This document shows, piece after piece, positions 48,251-59,883 of a stretch of 64,000 nucleotides of DNA (positions within the stretch are counted from its first letter, which is position 1; every line of letters starts with the position of its first letter). Under the pieces are notes generated by a model. It was not told where the DNA came from, did not search any database, and saw only the letters and a list, made by a program, of their open reading frames with translations. The position numbers and the translations under genes were made by a program. The stretch spans positions 9,837,552 through 9,901,551 of the forward strand of contig NC_040012.1 in assembly GCF_000972845.2 (NCBI RefSeq), in the 5' to 3' direction. Source of the DNA: Larimichthys crocea. Taxonomy: Eukaryota; Chordata; Actinopteri; Sciaenidae.

Positions 48251-49109
48251 GATCGAAGCCTTCATTGATTTATTCGCTCGAGCTGTGAGAGTTGTTGCTA
48301 CTTAAAAAAAAATAAATGAAAATGAGCATCTGATGTGTATTTTTCATATTTCTCACTGGAGGGAAACTGGCTGTATTTCTGTAAATTTCCCCATCAGCGT
48401 GCTGACAGCCATTTGATTTTCATAGGGCCCAGTTTGAAGGTCAGTTTAATGGTCCATTTGTGTTTTGTATTCGTCTTGCTTCAGTGGAAGCTTCAAAACA
48501 AAGAGGGTCAGACAACGCAATAAATGAGTTTTTTTTATTTTTTTATGAGTAAAACATGTCATTAAAAATGCAATAAGTCTTCCAATAAGTGTGGAAGCAC
48601 AACTTATCCTCCAAAGGATCCATCACAGCGTTTCTGAAGACATTCTTGGCTTCACTGTTATCAGCATGGAAGACAAACACTGTCGTGTCAGACAAGAACT
48701 TGAAAACGCCAAATCTGTATTTGAAAAGCATTTTCCTGTCACAACACTCAAGAGCGGCATATTACTGCAACAATTCTCCTTCACACTTCCAGCTATGATA
48801 ACAGCTTCAAGTGTCAAACATATGTCTGCATGAAAAAGCGTAGGAGAAAGTATCACAGAGGCAAAGGGAAGAAAGTATGCTGAATATCACAAGTTTTTAT
48901 GTGTCAGGTGATGCTGTTTTTTTATTTTTTTTATTATTAAATAAATGTGATAATTGCTCCGGAGAGTGCACCATATTGGTTATGTTAAAGGTGCAAAAGC
49001 ATTTGCTTTGCGTTCTTTTTTTACATTCGTGGAGTAACGTTACGGCTGCAGCACTTTTCTGACAGGCTGGTAAGTAACCTGCTGGGAAGTGTCCCTTTCT
49101 AACAGTGTT

Positions 49110-49520
49110 CAGTGGCACCTAATTGGAGGGGGGGAAAAAAATCCACGATGACAATGAGAAACATATTGTTAGAGGAATATAATACACTAGCTCAAAATAA
49201 GTTTTCCTGTTGTTCCCTGCTCAACCAGATCAAGGGCACAAACAGCCAAGTGAGTGTAATTAACTTTCCCCAACTCATTTGGATAATCTCTTCCTCAGTT
49301 ACCTTAGATTGTGTGAAATTCCCAATTAACTATATCCCGGCAAAATCACAAAACAACGCCATGTGAAATTTCTTAATGAATTCCTTTGTCTCTGACTGGC
49401 ACAGATGAGGCATGAGAAAGGCACATGTACGGCGAGCGTATTAGTTAGGCAAGCCCATGTGATGGTGCCCGTTCACGGCTGACGGAGCGTTGGTATCCTC
49501 GGGCATGGCTGCCAAACTGC
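49110..49520. promoter_or_regulatory. Candidate conserved non-coding block
   Basis: A microsatellite-free stretch includes CACCTAATTGG, GAGTGTAATTAACTTTCCCC and GAAATTTCTTAATGAATTCC. It has homeodomain-core sites (TAATTA) and mixed composition unlike the surrounding AT-rich DNA. Confidence 0.3.
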
Positions 49521-49664
49521 CAGTCTGTGCCGTCACACCTTGCTGCCTTTAAAGATTGCCCTGCAGAGACGGGGAGGGGGTACGGAGGGCCTCACGTTTT
49601 TAACAACGCACAGTCTGGCAACCCAGGAGGGTTTACGACTCAGGATCGGTGCCAAGAACTGCCC

Positions 49665-49795
49665 ACAAGAGAGAAGGGGGGATGAGGGGAGAGAGGGGGT
49701 GGTGGTGGGTGGTGGTGGGGGGAGGAGGAGGAGGATGCAAGGAGATATGGGTGTAGAGCACACACACACACCCACACACACACACATACATAGCC
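49665..49795. repeat. GGT/GGA-rich tract and CA microsatellite
   Basis: A purine-rich GGTGGTGGG/GGAGGAGG tract at about 49690-49735 is followed by CA repeats at about 49760-49790. Confidence 0.85.
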
Positions 49796-50017
49796 AGGCC
49801 TCCATCAGTCACATTCACGCAAGGTATGTGTGTATGAATATGTGCATATCTGAACGCTTCCTCTATATCAGTGTGTGTAAGGAGAGGCAGCTGGGTCCAA
49901 TGTCGGGGCGTATATTGAAACAAAACAGTATGTCAAATCAATTCATCAAGCTTTCTCTGTGACATGTTAAGGGAAAAAGAAGAGTGTGCAAACATATTAT
50001 GTACCCCTAGCATCATG

Positions 50018-50062
50018 CACACACACACACACACACTCACACTCACACACACACACACACAC
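50018..50062. repeat. AC microsatellite
   Basis: Two AC runs are broken by a TCACACTCAC interruption. Confidence 0.9.
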
Positions 50063-50079
50063 ATACTTTGCCTTTTCTC

Positions 50080-50340
50080 AGTAATCCACACAAATGGCAG
50101 TGGATGGCAGAATGTAAATGAGCTGGTTATTACACAGCAACGTTCATCAAGCTGAGCTGGAAAGACTTCAATGGCCCTGATGAATATGCATGCAAATTTG
50201 TTAATTAAGTTAATTATTCTGCTGAAAATTCATTTGTCTTCCCAAGGACATTTCTGCGATGATTTTAACATGTTTCCACCATTAGTCATGCACGGTGCTA
50301 TTGAAAATCACTTCTGTTCACCTTTTGGAAAGTTGCGGGC
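50080..50340. promoter_or_regulatory. Candidate conserved enhancer with octamer and homeodomain sites
   Basis: It contains a perfect octamer ATGCAAAT at 50190-50197, TTAATTAA at 50201-50208 and TTAATTATT just after, plus GAATATGCATGC. This is the densest homeodomain/POU-type cluster in the window. POU/homeodomain clusters of this form are common in conserved vertebrate developmental enhancers. The target gene is unknown; neurod6, 10 kb upstream, is the nearest developmental regulator. Confidence 0.4.
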
Positions 50341-50492
50341 CAAAAAGGGGGATAGAACACCTACAAATGAGGAGGAGGAGGGACGAGGCAGGTAGAGGAC
50401 AACATATCAGGGGCGTGGAGTGTGGTCGGAGGTAGACGGCAGCTGGTGCAGCCTGAGGATAAGAAAGGGTAAGCCAAAAAGCGTGTTCTGTA

Positions 50493-50645
50493 GGATATTA
50501 GCTCAGTGGGTAGAGCATTGAGGAGTCAGTGCCAGGTCTGGGGGTCCGGTTCTCATTGGGATCCTCCAAAAATGTTTTCATTCATAGTACTGCAAAGCAC
50601 TTTGGATAAAGATCTATATGTTCTGTCATTTTATCTGATGTGAGG
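50493..50645 (+). repeat. tRNA-derived SINE
   Basis: TAGCTCAGTGGGTAGAGCAT is a tRNA A box and GGTTCTCATTGGGATCC resembles a B box, about 30 bases apart. A CACTTTGGATAAAGATCT tail of the kind shared by fish SINEs and LINE 3' ends follows. The head cannot fold as a complete tRNA and there is no intact acceptor stem, so this is a SINE and not a tRNA gene. Confidence 0.7.
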
Positions 50646-51284
50646 TTATGTTATCTTATGAGAAAACATGGACAGAAACACACCTGATGTGGAGGTTATA
50701 CTCAAAGACATTCAGTTTATCAGCTAAATATGTAAGTCTATTTAATGTGCTCCCCATCAGTGGCCTAATCTGTAAATCTTGGCATATATATTCCCTGATA
50801 TTTTGTCATGTAATGTTATGTTCTTTTATGCTGTTGCATGACCTAACTAATTCAAGCTCAAATGTTGCTGTCAGGCAAAAATGATCAAGTTATTTCTCCT
50901 CCATAAAGGCATCAAGAGTAGTCAGTCATGTGCGGATGATTACATGAGGTGGACATGTCGCTAGGCATGCAAGCATGCGCTGGAGTGAGCCAGTGTTACT
51001 GCCATTATTGTGTTATATTTCTTGTTACCCAATGTCGGAATCCATTGGAAGTCGGAAGTCGACAGTCGAGTTGGTATTCCCGACCTTGGATCTAAATGTG
51101 TCTCAGTGCATCTGCATCCGTCTGGGAAACATGGACGCCTGCAGCAAACGGATGTTTCTATGGCAAGTGTCTGAACTAAAAAAGCATCTATTTAGCAGAC
51201 TGTAAAATAGACGAGAGGAGTAAACTAGCACTGCATGCTCACATCTATCAGAGGCAAATCTGTCATCTGTTGGTTCCCCCTTGT

Positions 51285-51545
51285 TTTCCCCATCCTTGTG
51301 TTTCTTGTGTTGACTTGTCAGTCTCTCCTTGTTAGCCTCTGTGTTTGTGTGTTGTGGGCGTGGCACATTTCTCTGGTCCCTCCTGGATAATCAGGGATGA
51401 AACACACCTGCCATTCTTCAGCTCACCTGCCTTCCATCAATTCATCGGACCCTCTCCTTCCGCTTTCTTCCCACGTCAAGAATAAATCCCCTTTTCTTGC
51501 CAACCTTTGTCTGAGCCTGCATTTTGGGTCAGTTCTTCTGTTATT
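51285..51545. repeat. Probable interspersed repeat (LTR-like end)
   Basis: The run GGGCGTGGCACATTTCTCTG, then CAGCTCACCTGCCTTCC, AATAAATCCCC and CTGAGCCTGCATTTTGGGTC resembles the 3' part of a common teleost repeat with its own AATAAA. I cannot identify the family or see the other end. Confidence 0.4.
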
Positions 51546-51714
51546 ATGACACAACTGAATGACAATGGAAAGTTGTTTGAGCATGTTTCACAACACAAAC
51601 AGTACATCTGGTGAAGATTTGATGAAAAATGTTGTGTTCACTATGTGCGCCGCCGTATTGCTGTTATGTCAGGGGCATTGAAATCAGAAAAACTCAGGCT
51701 AGATGGATCTTTTT

Positions 51715-51840
51715 CTGACGCCCAAGCCTTGTTACATTTTTTTGGGGACCATCATAGTTTCTCCTACACACTCGGAGGGGTGAGGTGAGGGTTATTCAAT
51801 TGGTTGCAATATGCAACTTCACTGTTTGTTGCCACTGTAC
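51715..51840. repeat. Partial copy of the MITE family at 44476-45563
   Basis: CATAGTTTCTCCTACACACT, GGGGTGAGGTGAGGGTTATTCA and TTGGTTGCAATATGCAACTT match the right portion of the same teleost repeat. A T run of about 19 follows (51841-51860). Confidence 0.55.
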
Positions 51841-52899
51841 CTTTTTTTTTTTTTTTTTGTAGTGCATTATATCACATACAGGTACATAAATCTAACTATA
51901 TGCCTTTAGGAAATCCTTCACATGTCTGTAGTTTTGGGCTCATACGTTATGTTCATGAGTTATGGTTAGGGTCAAGGTTAATCGATGTATGATTTCAGGC
52001 CCCATTATTTTCAGATATATTCCCGTGTTGTGTTTTGTTGTAAAGGTAAAACATTCTCTAAATCATTGTCCAGTCTTTCACAGTGCCACAAAGTAAACGT
52101 GAAAAAGTTACATGAAATACTTGCAAGATTAAAAGTGAACGTTGCAAAAGTTTGAGACACTGTAAAAAAAAAAAATTAAAATCCAGATGGGAAAAATTTA
52201 GCAAGAAACATCAGGACGCACTGTTTGATACATCAAATGGCCAGTTTTACAAGAGGCAGCTAAGCCTTTGCAGTAGGCCTAGTCTGAATATCCAGATGTT
52301 TGATTTGTTAATTAAGTCTCCATGGTAGTTAATCACTGTGTTTTTCTATCTGACAACAGCAGGTAAGTAGAGGAGGATGACCCTAAAATATCCAGTTTTG
52401 ATAGTGTGGGATGTGCTGAGACAGGCTGAATTTGTTCTTTGTGGTGAACGTTTCTTTTTGAAAAGGCAGCCAAAAAAAGTTGACTCAAAAAAAAAACAAC
52501 AGCAGCACGTCCCTCCAAAAAGCAGCAGGAACATGAATGTATATTGAGAACAGTACATCTCTTTTGTAGGTACTCTTGTTAATCTATAAGAGAGTACATA
52601 TCTTTCTTTATTTTTCTGGCTGATATGGAAAGTACATCAGACTGTAATTAATAACATGGTCCAATAATAATGAAACAAACAGCATTATGCCAATACCCAT
52701 GTCCCCTCTTGTGGAGAAATGTAGCACTGCAGTGACAAAATTAAAGTCAAGATGCAGCATCAGAGGTGGTTATTTCTCATCTATCACCTATCAAATGTGC
52801 ATTTTTTTTAAAGAGCGAACATATGACATCCATCCTTGATTCATGACGGAGCAAAACAAAATCGTGTGTGTTTGCATTTATGTGTGAGGTGAGGTTGTG

Positions 52900-53250
52900 T
52901 GTTAGACACTGAATCTAATCCTTTTTCAAAACATTTTATTCCCGTGACAAATTCAATCAGGATGAGGTGCATTAGTGAAATGCCGTACATGCCAGTGTAT
53001 GTCATAGAAGGATTAAGTCATCTATATTTGTTCACTAAAACAGTTGTTTGTAATGATAAGGCTGACACACTTAATCGATTTTGCATGCATTTCCCTGACA
53101 GTCCAGATTAACAAGTAATAGCCTAAGACTTTATTAGCAATATGCACAAGGCACGCACACATTTACACATTTGCAAGGCATCAATTAAATTCACATATGG
53201 TTGGAGTAATTATCATTATAGATAACTGAAATTAAAGGGGGGTGATATCA
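52900..53250. promoter_or_regulatory. Candidate conserved non-coding block
   Basis: A non-repetitive AT-rich stretch contains CACTTAATCGATTTTGCATG, CATATG (an E-box) and GGAGTAATTATCATTATAG. Site density suggests a possible developmental enhancer. Confidence 0.3.
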
Positions 53251-53889
53251 ATGTGAAAAAGGAGGTTGAGTTGCCCCGGAGAAAAGAAGAGCAGGGAGTG
53301 AATGTTGGGGCCAGGGAGGGCTAGTAGCAGAGACTACATAAGAAAACAGCAACAGCTGTTTAGCTTGTGGCTAAAAACAGGATTGAACAACAACATCATT
53401 TGCAAAGAAAATGATCTGTGAAAAAAAGAAAGAGATTCTGACTCGAAGATAAGAAATGGGATGTCGTAGATTGTCTCTCAGTTTGAGCTCTGAGTTTTCT
53501 TCTGTATTTGTCTATTAATTCATACAGTAGACTTCCTCCATATTATTTTTATTTGCATATTAAAAAATGTATAAAAAGCAAATTTAAGTCTTTTTGACAC
53601 CAGCTCCACAACAAGGTAAGATGTGATCTAACAGAAGTTTGATCACTTGCTTCTCAGAATTGCTGATCAGTCCAAAAGCTGTTTGCAAACTGTATGCACG
53701 ATAACGTTCCCCTAACTGCATCACATAGAAGCAGTGCAGGTTTGTGAAACCTCTCTGTTCATAGGTCACGGGCATTTTTGTGTTTACAGGCTGCATTAAG
53801 ACACTAAATACGGGCCACTTTAATGTTGATTTACAACTTTATTATCACTACAGTGTCCAGTTTTTACTGCTTTTACACACACACAGACA

Positions 53890-54165
53890 AAATTCGGCAC
53901 AAAACCCTCTCCCAGTGCCTGCCAGAGAATGTGTGAGCACACCCGTGACTGCTCTGCCCTTGACTTGTATCCATTCATCCAAGCGTGCGGGATGGTTTAG
54001 TTAATTAAGCTTAATCTACCCCCAGAGACAGATATGAGTGCTGTTACAGTGGCCCACTGAGCTGTCCCTATACACTCTTCCCTGGACCCCCTGTGGAGTC
54101 ATCAGGGCCGTGCTACTCAACCATGTTCAAGTACACTGACAGGGCTCTGGAGAAACACATTAGAT
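53890..54165. promoter_or_regulatory. Candidate conserved non-coding block
   Basis: Mixed-composition sequence follows a short CA run. It contains GGTTTAGTTAATTAAGCTTA (paired homeodomain cores) and no simple repeat. Enhancer function is only a possibility. Confidence 0.25.
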
Positions 54166-55429
54166 ATAATAGAGTTAAAAGACTTGGACCACAGAAGAAG
54201 AAGGAAAAAAAAGGTTTGTGAAATGTATTAATTACTGAAATAATACAGCTAAATTAGTCATTTCAAAGAAAAGTAACCAAAAGCACATGGACGGTTGCTT
54301 TAGAAATACTGGACTGCCTCTGATTTTCATCACAAATATGCACTGTTATATTAGATTTTATTGATCCTGCTGCTTAAAAAGTCACATATACAAGGTCGAT
54401 CCAGACCAAATACATCCCTGGTATTAAAAGAAAGAAGAAGAAACAACAAAGAACAAATGGCCGAATAAAAAGGCCTAATCTTTAATTGTTGGCTATGGAT
54501 ATGTATTACATAAATCATTGAAGAGTTTGAGTTATAGTTGCATGATAAGCACCTTGTTTGTGAGTGATCGTAATTCAAAACACAGGCTTGTTTTACCATA
54601 AATATGATTAACTAATAACATAATCAGAACATGACACATTAAAAACATACTGTAGATGTTACATGATTAAAAGAGCTCTCATTCGACTAAATAATGTGTT
54701 TTAAAGATATTTTACTGAATGCAGTATGCAAGATATCAACAGCAGTTTTGCATTACAAGTGAAATTGTCCATCCTGTACTTCACTGTGTGAAATATCAAC
54801 CATTATCAAATAAACACCAAAGAATAACACTGAAATGATTATTAAGCGACACATTCACAAATCACATTATTACATAATTATGATCCTTTTCTCCTTTTTA
54901 AAACATTAACCTGGTGAACCACCAGCCTTATTTCCTTTCATTTCTGTTGCCATCTTGTGGGTTGAGTTGTTCAGTGCAGTAAAATATTCATAACAAAGTG
55001 ATCTAAGTGCTGATTTAAGTATTGCAATTGTTTTAATAGATATGATAGATAATAGCTGCTGTTTTCTGTCATGTAAAACAAAGTTACTTTTTTGTCTTTT
55101 GCTTTATATATTGCTTTCACATATTTCAAGTCGCAGATTTTTTTTGATTAGGTCAAGACACTCTTCTGCTTTACTTACAAGCCTCATTTCAAAAGCCACC
55201 AAATATCGGTTTTGCTGCATCCTGTGCTGTATTTCACTATGTGTCAGTTCAGGAACATGCAGAGGATGTTAGAGGGGCACAATGACAAGAGCCCAGTGGT
55301 GTAGTTCAGGATATATGCAGGTATACAGAGTATACCCACCACCACAGAGCTTCCAGGTCTGAAAAGTAAAGCTAACACGGAAATGTCTGAAACTTGCATT
55401 CTTTCTAATGGCCAACAGGGGAGGGGAGG

Positions 55430-56130
55430 ATGAGTGGATTGTGTTCATAAAGAGATGCATATCATCAGCAAACATACTCTGATAAGTTGTGAATTAAACC
55501 ATGATGAATTAGTATTAGGAAGTCTTATGTGTGCCAGGAAAATGTTCCCAAACACAGAGCAAATGGATGTTGTTTACATCCAAATCTGACCATAGAACTC
55601 AAACAGAAAACAATCTTCAGACAAGACAATGTTTTGCAATTTTCTGCTGTGCAGTTCAGGTGAGTCTGGTGTACTGTGAAGGCCAGAGAAGCTACAAGCA
55701 GCAAACTACTGCCCCTCTTCTTCTTTATTGTGCTCTCTTACTATCTGTCCAAGATTTAAAAGTAGAGATAAACACATACAGTACAGAGATTTGCAGAGAG
55801 CATTTAAAAAACACAGAGCCTACAAGGATACCAATGGGGATAACCATCTTCAAATGATAAGACTCCCAAGTTCGAATAGTTTATGTTCTTCTCAATATGG
55901 CCACAATGCAGTAAGCAAAAAACCCAGCGAACCCACAAGCAGCAAACTTCCGCTCACTGCAGGTTCTACTTACCGATGTAAACTCAGGAAACTGTTGCGT
56001 GGGAAAAATATAAGCAGCAGCTTCTGAATACTCAAAACCACCAAACCGGACGCTTAATATCAATCCATTGTCAAAGTCATGTAGCTTGCATTTTATTCCC
56101 CATTCTGAACAATTAAACCTCTTCATGATA
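55430..56130 (-). mobile_element. Decayed Tc1-like transposon remnant
   Basis: The minus strand at about 55900-56110 can be read as a broken Tc1-type transposase N-terminus (helix-turn-helix region), starting near EWGIKCKLHDFDNGL and continuing to SRTCSERKF. Similar wording recurs in the element at 59884-60575. Frame breaks and many substitutions make it inactive. Its left portion (55480-55720) aligns with 60020-60280, and 55815-55915 resembles 61190-61300. Confidence 0.55.
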
Positions 56131-56319
56131 CCTGCATGCTTTTATGTTGAGTTGTGTATATGTTGTTGCTACATCTTCTGCTCTTTATATCATCTACATT
56201 GTACACTCTAATGTAAAGCTACATTGTAAATAACAGAATTGCTCTGGCTAGTGGCAAAGAAATCATTTGAGTCCAGTTCAGAAGTTTGTCACCACTATGT
56301 TCTTACACTTTCTTCTTCA

Positions 56320-56452
56320 TGACTGCCTCTCTCTCTGTTCTTCTTCTTGGAATTCTCACAGTGTAAAAGTTGCAAAAGGTATCTTTGCGTCTTTTGTGAG
56401 AGCATATACAGCAGAGGCTTCATACAGCAATGAGAAAAAGCAACTACAGTAT
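56320..56452 (-). pseudogene. Fragment of an XCR1-like chemokine receptor gene (3' end)
   Basis: On the minus strand about 115 bases read AFSHCCMKPLLYMLSQKTQR followed by YLLQLLHCENSKKKNRE. That matches the seventh transmembrane helix and cytoplasmic tail of the receptor at 58153-59366 with only a few changes, including N to K in the NPxxY-type motif. Similarity stops abruptly on the 5' side and no other receptor exon is nearby. It is a truncated, dead duplicate. Confidence 0.85.
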
Positions 56453-56499
56453 GTTTTTATTGTGTCATGTTCTGATTATGTTATTAGTTAATCAGATTT

Positions 56500-56700
56500 A
56501 TGGTAAAACAGTATTTGGTCATAAAGGGATACACATCGTCAGCACGCCTTCTCAAGTAGATTGTGAAATGACGAACCATGACAGATTTATCCGAAGAGGC
56601 CATATGTGTGCCAAGAAAATATTACACCACACCATCTTGTAAAAATAAGACTAGTCTTTCCTATTTTTCACAATGTGGCATGAATGGCGCAAGTTCTGGT
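56500..56700. repeat. Short remnant of the same Tc1-like/duplicated sequence
   Basis: CATATGTGTGCCAAGAAAAT (about 56600) corresponds to TGTGTGCCAGGAAAATG at 55528 and TGTGTGCCATGAAAAT at 60071. The flanks are also partly shared. It is a third decayed copy. Confidence 0.5.
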
Positions 56701-56899
56701 TACTAGATATATTTCATTACTTAGAACTATAACCGCAGCTGGTTGAGTTGAACTTTCTGGGTCTGCCTGACATCTTTGGCTGTCTTTTGGGACACTCTAC
56801 CCTCCCTAAAACACCTCAATGTGCTCACATGACAAATAATAACTTATAATATTTTAGACATTATTGCTAAACAGTAAAATATACAGTCAAACCTTTACC

Positions 56900-58140
56900 A
56901 CAAATACTAGTGTAAAAAGTACATACAGTAAATCCCTGTTTTTAAAAAAAGAGCAAGTCACTATAAGTTTAACTGATGGGTTTTATTATGTCTGATTTTA
57001 GGGGGTGCCGCAGCCACCTCAGTACGCCTTCTTCCCACGTCCATGCTAAAGATGCAAAATAAAACCAAAACTATTGGCATTCGGTAAGTGAGAAGTGTGA
57101 CATGTTTTCTAGAGCAAAAGCTAGAATACAAAAATTAAGAGATACAAGATACAAGGTCTTTCTTATTACACTGTATGAAACTATTTAGTCATCATTGTCC
57201 AATTTTGGTCTCTTACCTACAGATTCAACATTCTTATACAGATATCTGTTTATAGAGATACACAGAATAGCATTGACTGCTCTGAGTTTGAAATAAGTGA
57301 ATGTGAAATAAACATGAAAACATCCATTCATTGACAAAACCAGAAACGGGATATTGCTTACTGTAAATTAAAAAAAAACAGAACATTTCTCCAATGTCCA
57401 GTGCATTTGAGGAAGTGAATGTCTGCTTTAGTGGCACTTTTTAATTTGGGATCAGCAAATAAAATTCATGACAATATATTTTTTATAACTGAGACATCAA
57501 CATCTTTCCTATTTTATGTTTGTCAATAAAAGCTAATTCAAGGCAGACACCTCATTAACATACATGCATACAAGGTTTGTTTATTCTAGTATTTTTGTTC
57601 CAAAATCTCAAGCTTTCCCATTTAAGTTTGATGCATTTTCACAAAGTAAAAAAGAAATCATGAATAAAAAACATTGTAACATATTCAAAGGGATAAATCA
57701 TCATATCATATTATTGAATGATATGACCTTGCATGAACCTGCATGCACTCATTGGTACTGCTATCTTACTCTGTCTTAGACCGTTGTCAGACAAAAGTAC
57801 TTGCGCAGCAGATTTTCTGTCATATCCTGTCATGTCACAACATTTGGCTGAAAAAAAAACTAGATCCCAGCTTAACCTTAACTTTATTAAAGAATATTAT
57901 AGTAATAGCACAGTCATACTCATTCACAAGGGCTCAGAAAATTCCACATTAAAAGCATGCTTACATATTATCAAACGCACTGACATGCTACAGATTGTCC
58001 TTTACACATATACCTCATTTACTTGGCACAAGTGAAATATATTTACATAAAAATCGAAAAATATATTTTTAAGGAACTATTAAATAAATACAAACTATGT
58101 TGAATAAAAGCATTGACAGGTTGAATAAATGTTGCATTTC
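56900..58140. other. Intergenic 3' of receptor gene, nothing recognised
   Basis: AT-rich sequence. On the minus strand the receptor transcript could end at AATAAA (plus-strand TTTATT at 57883-57888), about 265 bases after its stop codon. Confidence 0.4.
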
Positions 58141-58152
58141 AAAAGTGTGTGT

Positions 58153-59162
58153 CTATTTGGTGGGTAGATCCAACATGATAGCCGTGTTTTGTGCTGTAAA
58201 AGCTACATTGTGATTATAAGAAATGCTCTGGCCTGTGCCTCTCTCTCTGTTCTCCTTCTTGGGATTCTCGCAGCGTAAAAGTTGCAAAAGGTGTCTTCGC
58301 GTCTTTTGTGAGAGCATATACAGCAGAGGGTTCATACAGCAATGAGAAAAAGCAACTATTTGGCATACAGTAAAGGCAGTATAGAAGGGCTGAAACTCAT
58401 GACATGTGGGTTCATACAAAACCATGACGAAAAGAAAAACATTGTAAGGACCCCAGCAGATGAAGAAGACTGTAACAATACATAACACCACCACTATAGT
58501 CCTGTACTTTTTTCTGTTGGAAGCCTGCAAAACTGTCTTGATGATGGCAGAATAGCAGAAAACAATGATGGCAAATGGGAGGAAGAAGAGCAGTGACACT
58601 TGGAGATAATATCCCAGGTTGGTCAAAGAATGAGAGTCTTCAACCTCACATATGTATATTTCGTCCAAGAGTTCAGTCTTTGCTATTATAGCATCTCTTA
58701 TGGATGCTGCAATGCTGATGATCCAGGCACCTACACAGGCACCTATTGCACACCTCTGCCTCCTTACAGGTTTACTTGGCCAGTTGAGAACCACTGTTAT
58801 GAAACGATCCACGGTTATGGCAGTCAGCAGAATGACACTACTGTACATACCTATAATGTATGCTGCAGTCACAAATTTGCAGGCCAAGTCACCAAAGATC
58901 CAGTGGTGCAAAGAATAGACAGCCCAGAATGGAAGTGTGACAGTGAAGATCAAATCAGAGCAGATCAGGTTCATGACGAACAGATTAGTGACATTTTTCA
59001 GGTTCTCATAGAAAACAAGAACACATAAGAGAAGAATGTTGCCTGTGACGCTGAGGATGAAGGTCAAAATGTAGAAGGCGCCCTTGATGGTTTCCAAGTC
59101 AGGCAGATGACAAGGACCTTCCACTTGGCTGTTCACATCTTCATTTTCCATTGTGGAGTTAT
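58153..59162 (-). CDS. XCR1-like chemokine receptor, main coding exon
   Basis: A seven-helix class A GPCR of the chemokine receptor family, closest in feel to fish XCR1-like receptors. TM1 has GNILLLCVLV, TM2 NLFVMNLICSDL, TM3 ends TAITVDRFITVV (DRF instead of DRY), TM6 has CWGPYN, TM7 has HCCMNPLLY. Cys residues before TM1 (EGPC), in ECL1 (LACK), ECL2 (ICEVED) and ECL3 (EPTC) give the two usual disulphides. The tail is Ser/Thr-poor and ends LDLPTK. Upstream is an acceptor (TTTCCTAG) and a matching exon at 59294-59366, so the ATG at 59211 in the intron is not the start. The spliced protein would be 360 aa. The ligand is not predictable from sequence. Confidence 0.9.
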
Positions 59163-59293
59163 CTAGGAAACATGAGCAAATTTGGCAAAATGTACTAAAG
59201 ACTGAGCACATGTCTACAACAAATGTTTTGTAAAATATTAACTAATTACCCCAAAGTATGGAGTGCAAACACAGCAAGTACAAAGCAACTTAC

Positions 59294-59366
59294 CCCGAAC
59301 AACGGCTGTCACGTCTGCTGGTTTACATCCAGGAGGAAGAGTTGTGATATACAAGACCAGACTCAT
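59294..59366 (-). CDS. XCR1-like chemokine receptor, first coding exon
   Basis: On the minus strand, ATG at 59366 opens a 24-codon exon, MSLVLYITTLPPGCKPADVT then AVVR, ending G|GTAAGT, a strong donor. Its single trailing G joins AT of the next exon to give Asp and continues in frame as NSTMENEDVN. There is an in-frame stop shortly upstream of the ATG. If the transcript instead started downstream, translation could begin at the ATG of MENEDVN. Short N-terminal exons are common in chemokine receptors. The added Cys could be functionally relevant. Confidence 0.7.
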
Positions 59367-59883
59367 GGTTCCTCTTTTTGTTTCACATTAAGTCAGAAGT
59401 GCTGCATCAGTATTTCAGTTTAAGCATGACTTTGAAACCAACATTTTTTTTTTGCAAAATGGAAAACCCCAGAACTTAAATTGTGACTTTTTTTTATTAT
59501 AAACTGTGGAAACGATTATTATAATGATGATGTAAATGTAGACACTCAAACAAACAAATTAACTGAAATGATCAAAAGTAAAATATGAAATAAAAGTGTG
59601 CATGACTGTTTAAGGTGAAAACATAACGTTTGATCTGAATGATTAATATGAAAAAGTAAATCAAGGTGAATCAAATACAGCTATATTGTCTCTAGTACAA
59701 TGTATAATCAATTTATCAACATGCATTCAAAATCACGCGTATACATGTATAAGCACAAAGATACAGGCTCACTGCTCTTTCACAGTACAGTGTGATCAGA
59801 AACAACAAGATGATGATCGGATGAAATCACGAATTAAACAATACACATTACATATCACTGTTGTCAAATAAAACCATCACATA

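Noticed and set aside
50493..50567. tRNA gene
   Set aside because: A- and B-box-like sequences are present, but there is no paired acceptor stem and a SINE-type tail follows.
59163..59211. Start codon at 59211 for the receptor (MCSVFSTFCQ)
   Set aside because: The sequence is intronic with an acceptor at 59163-59164, and an upstream exon splices in frame.
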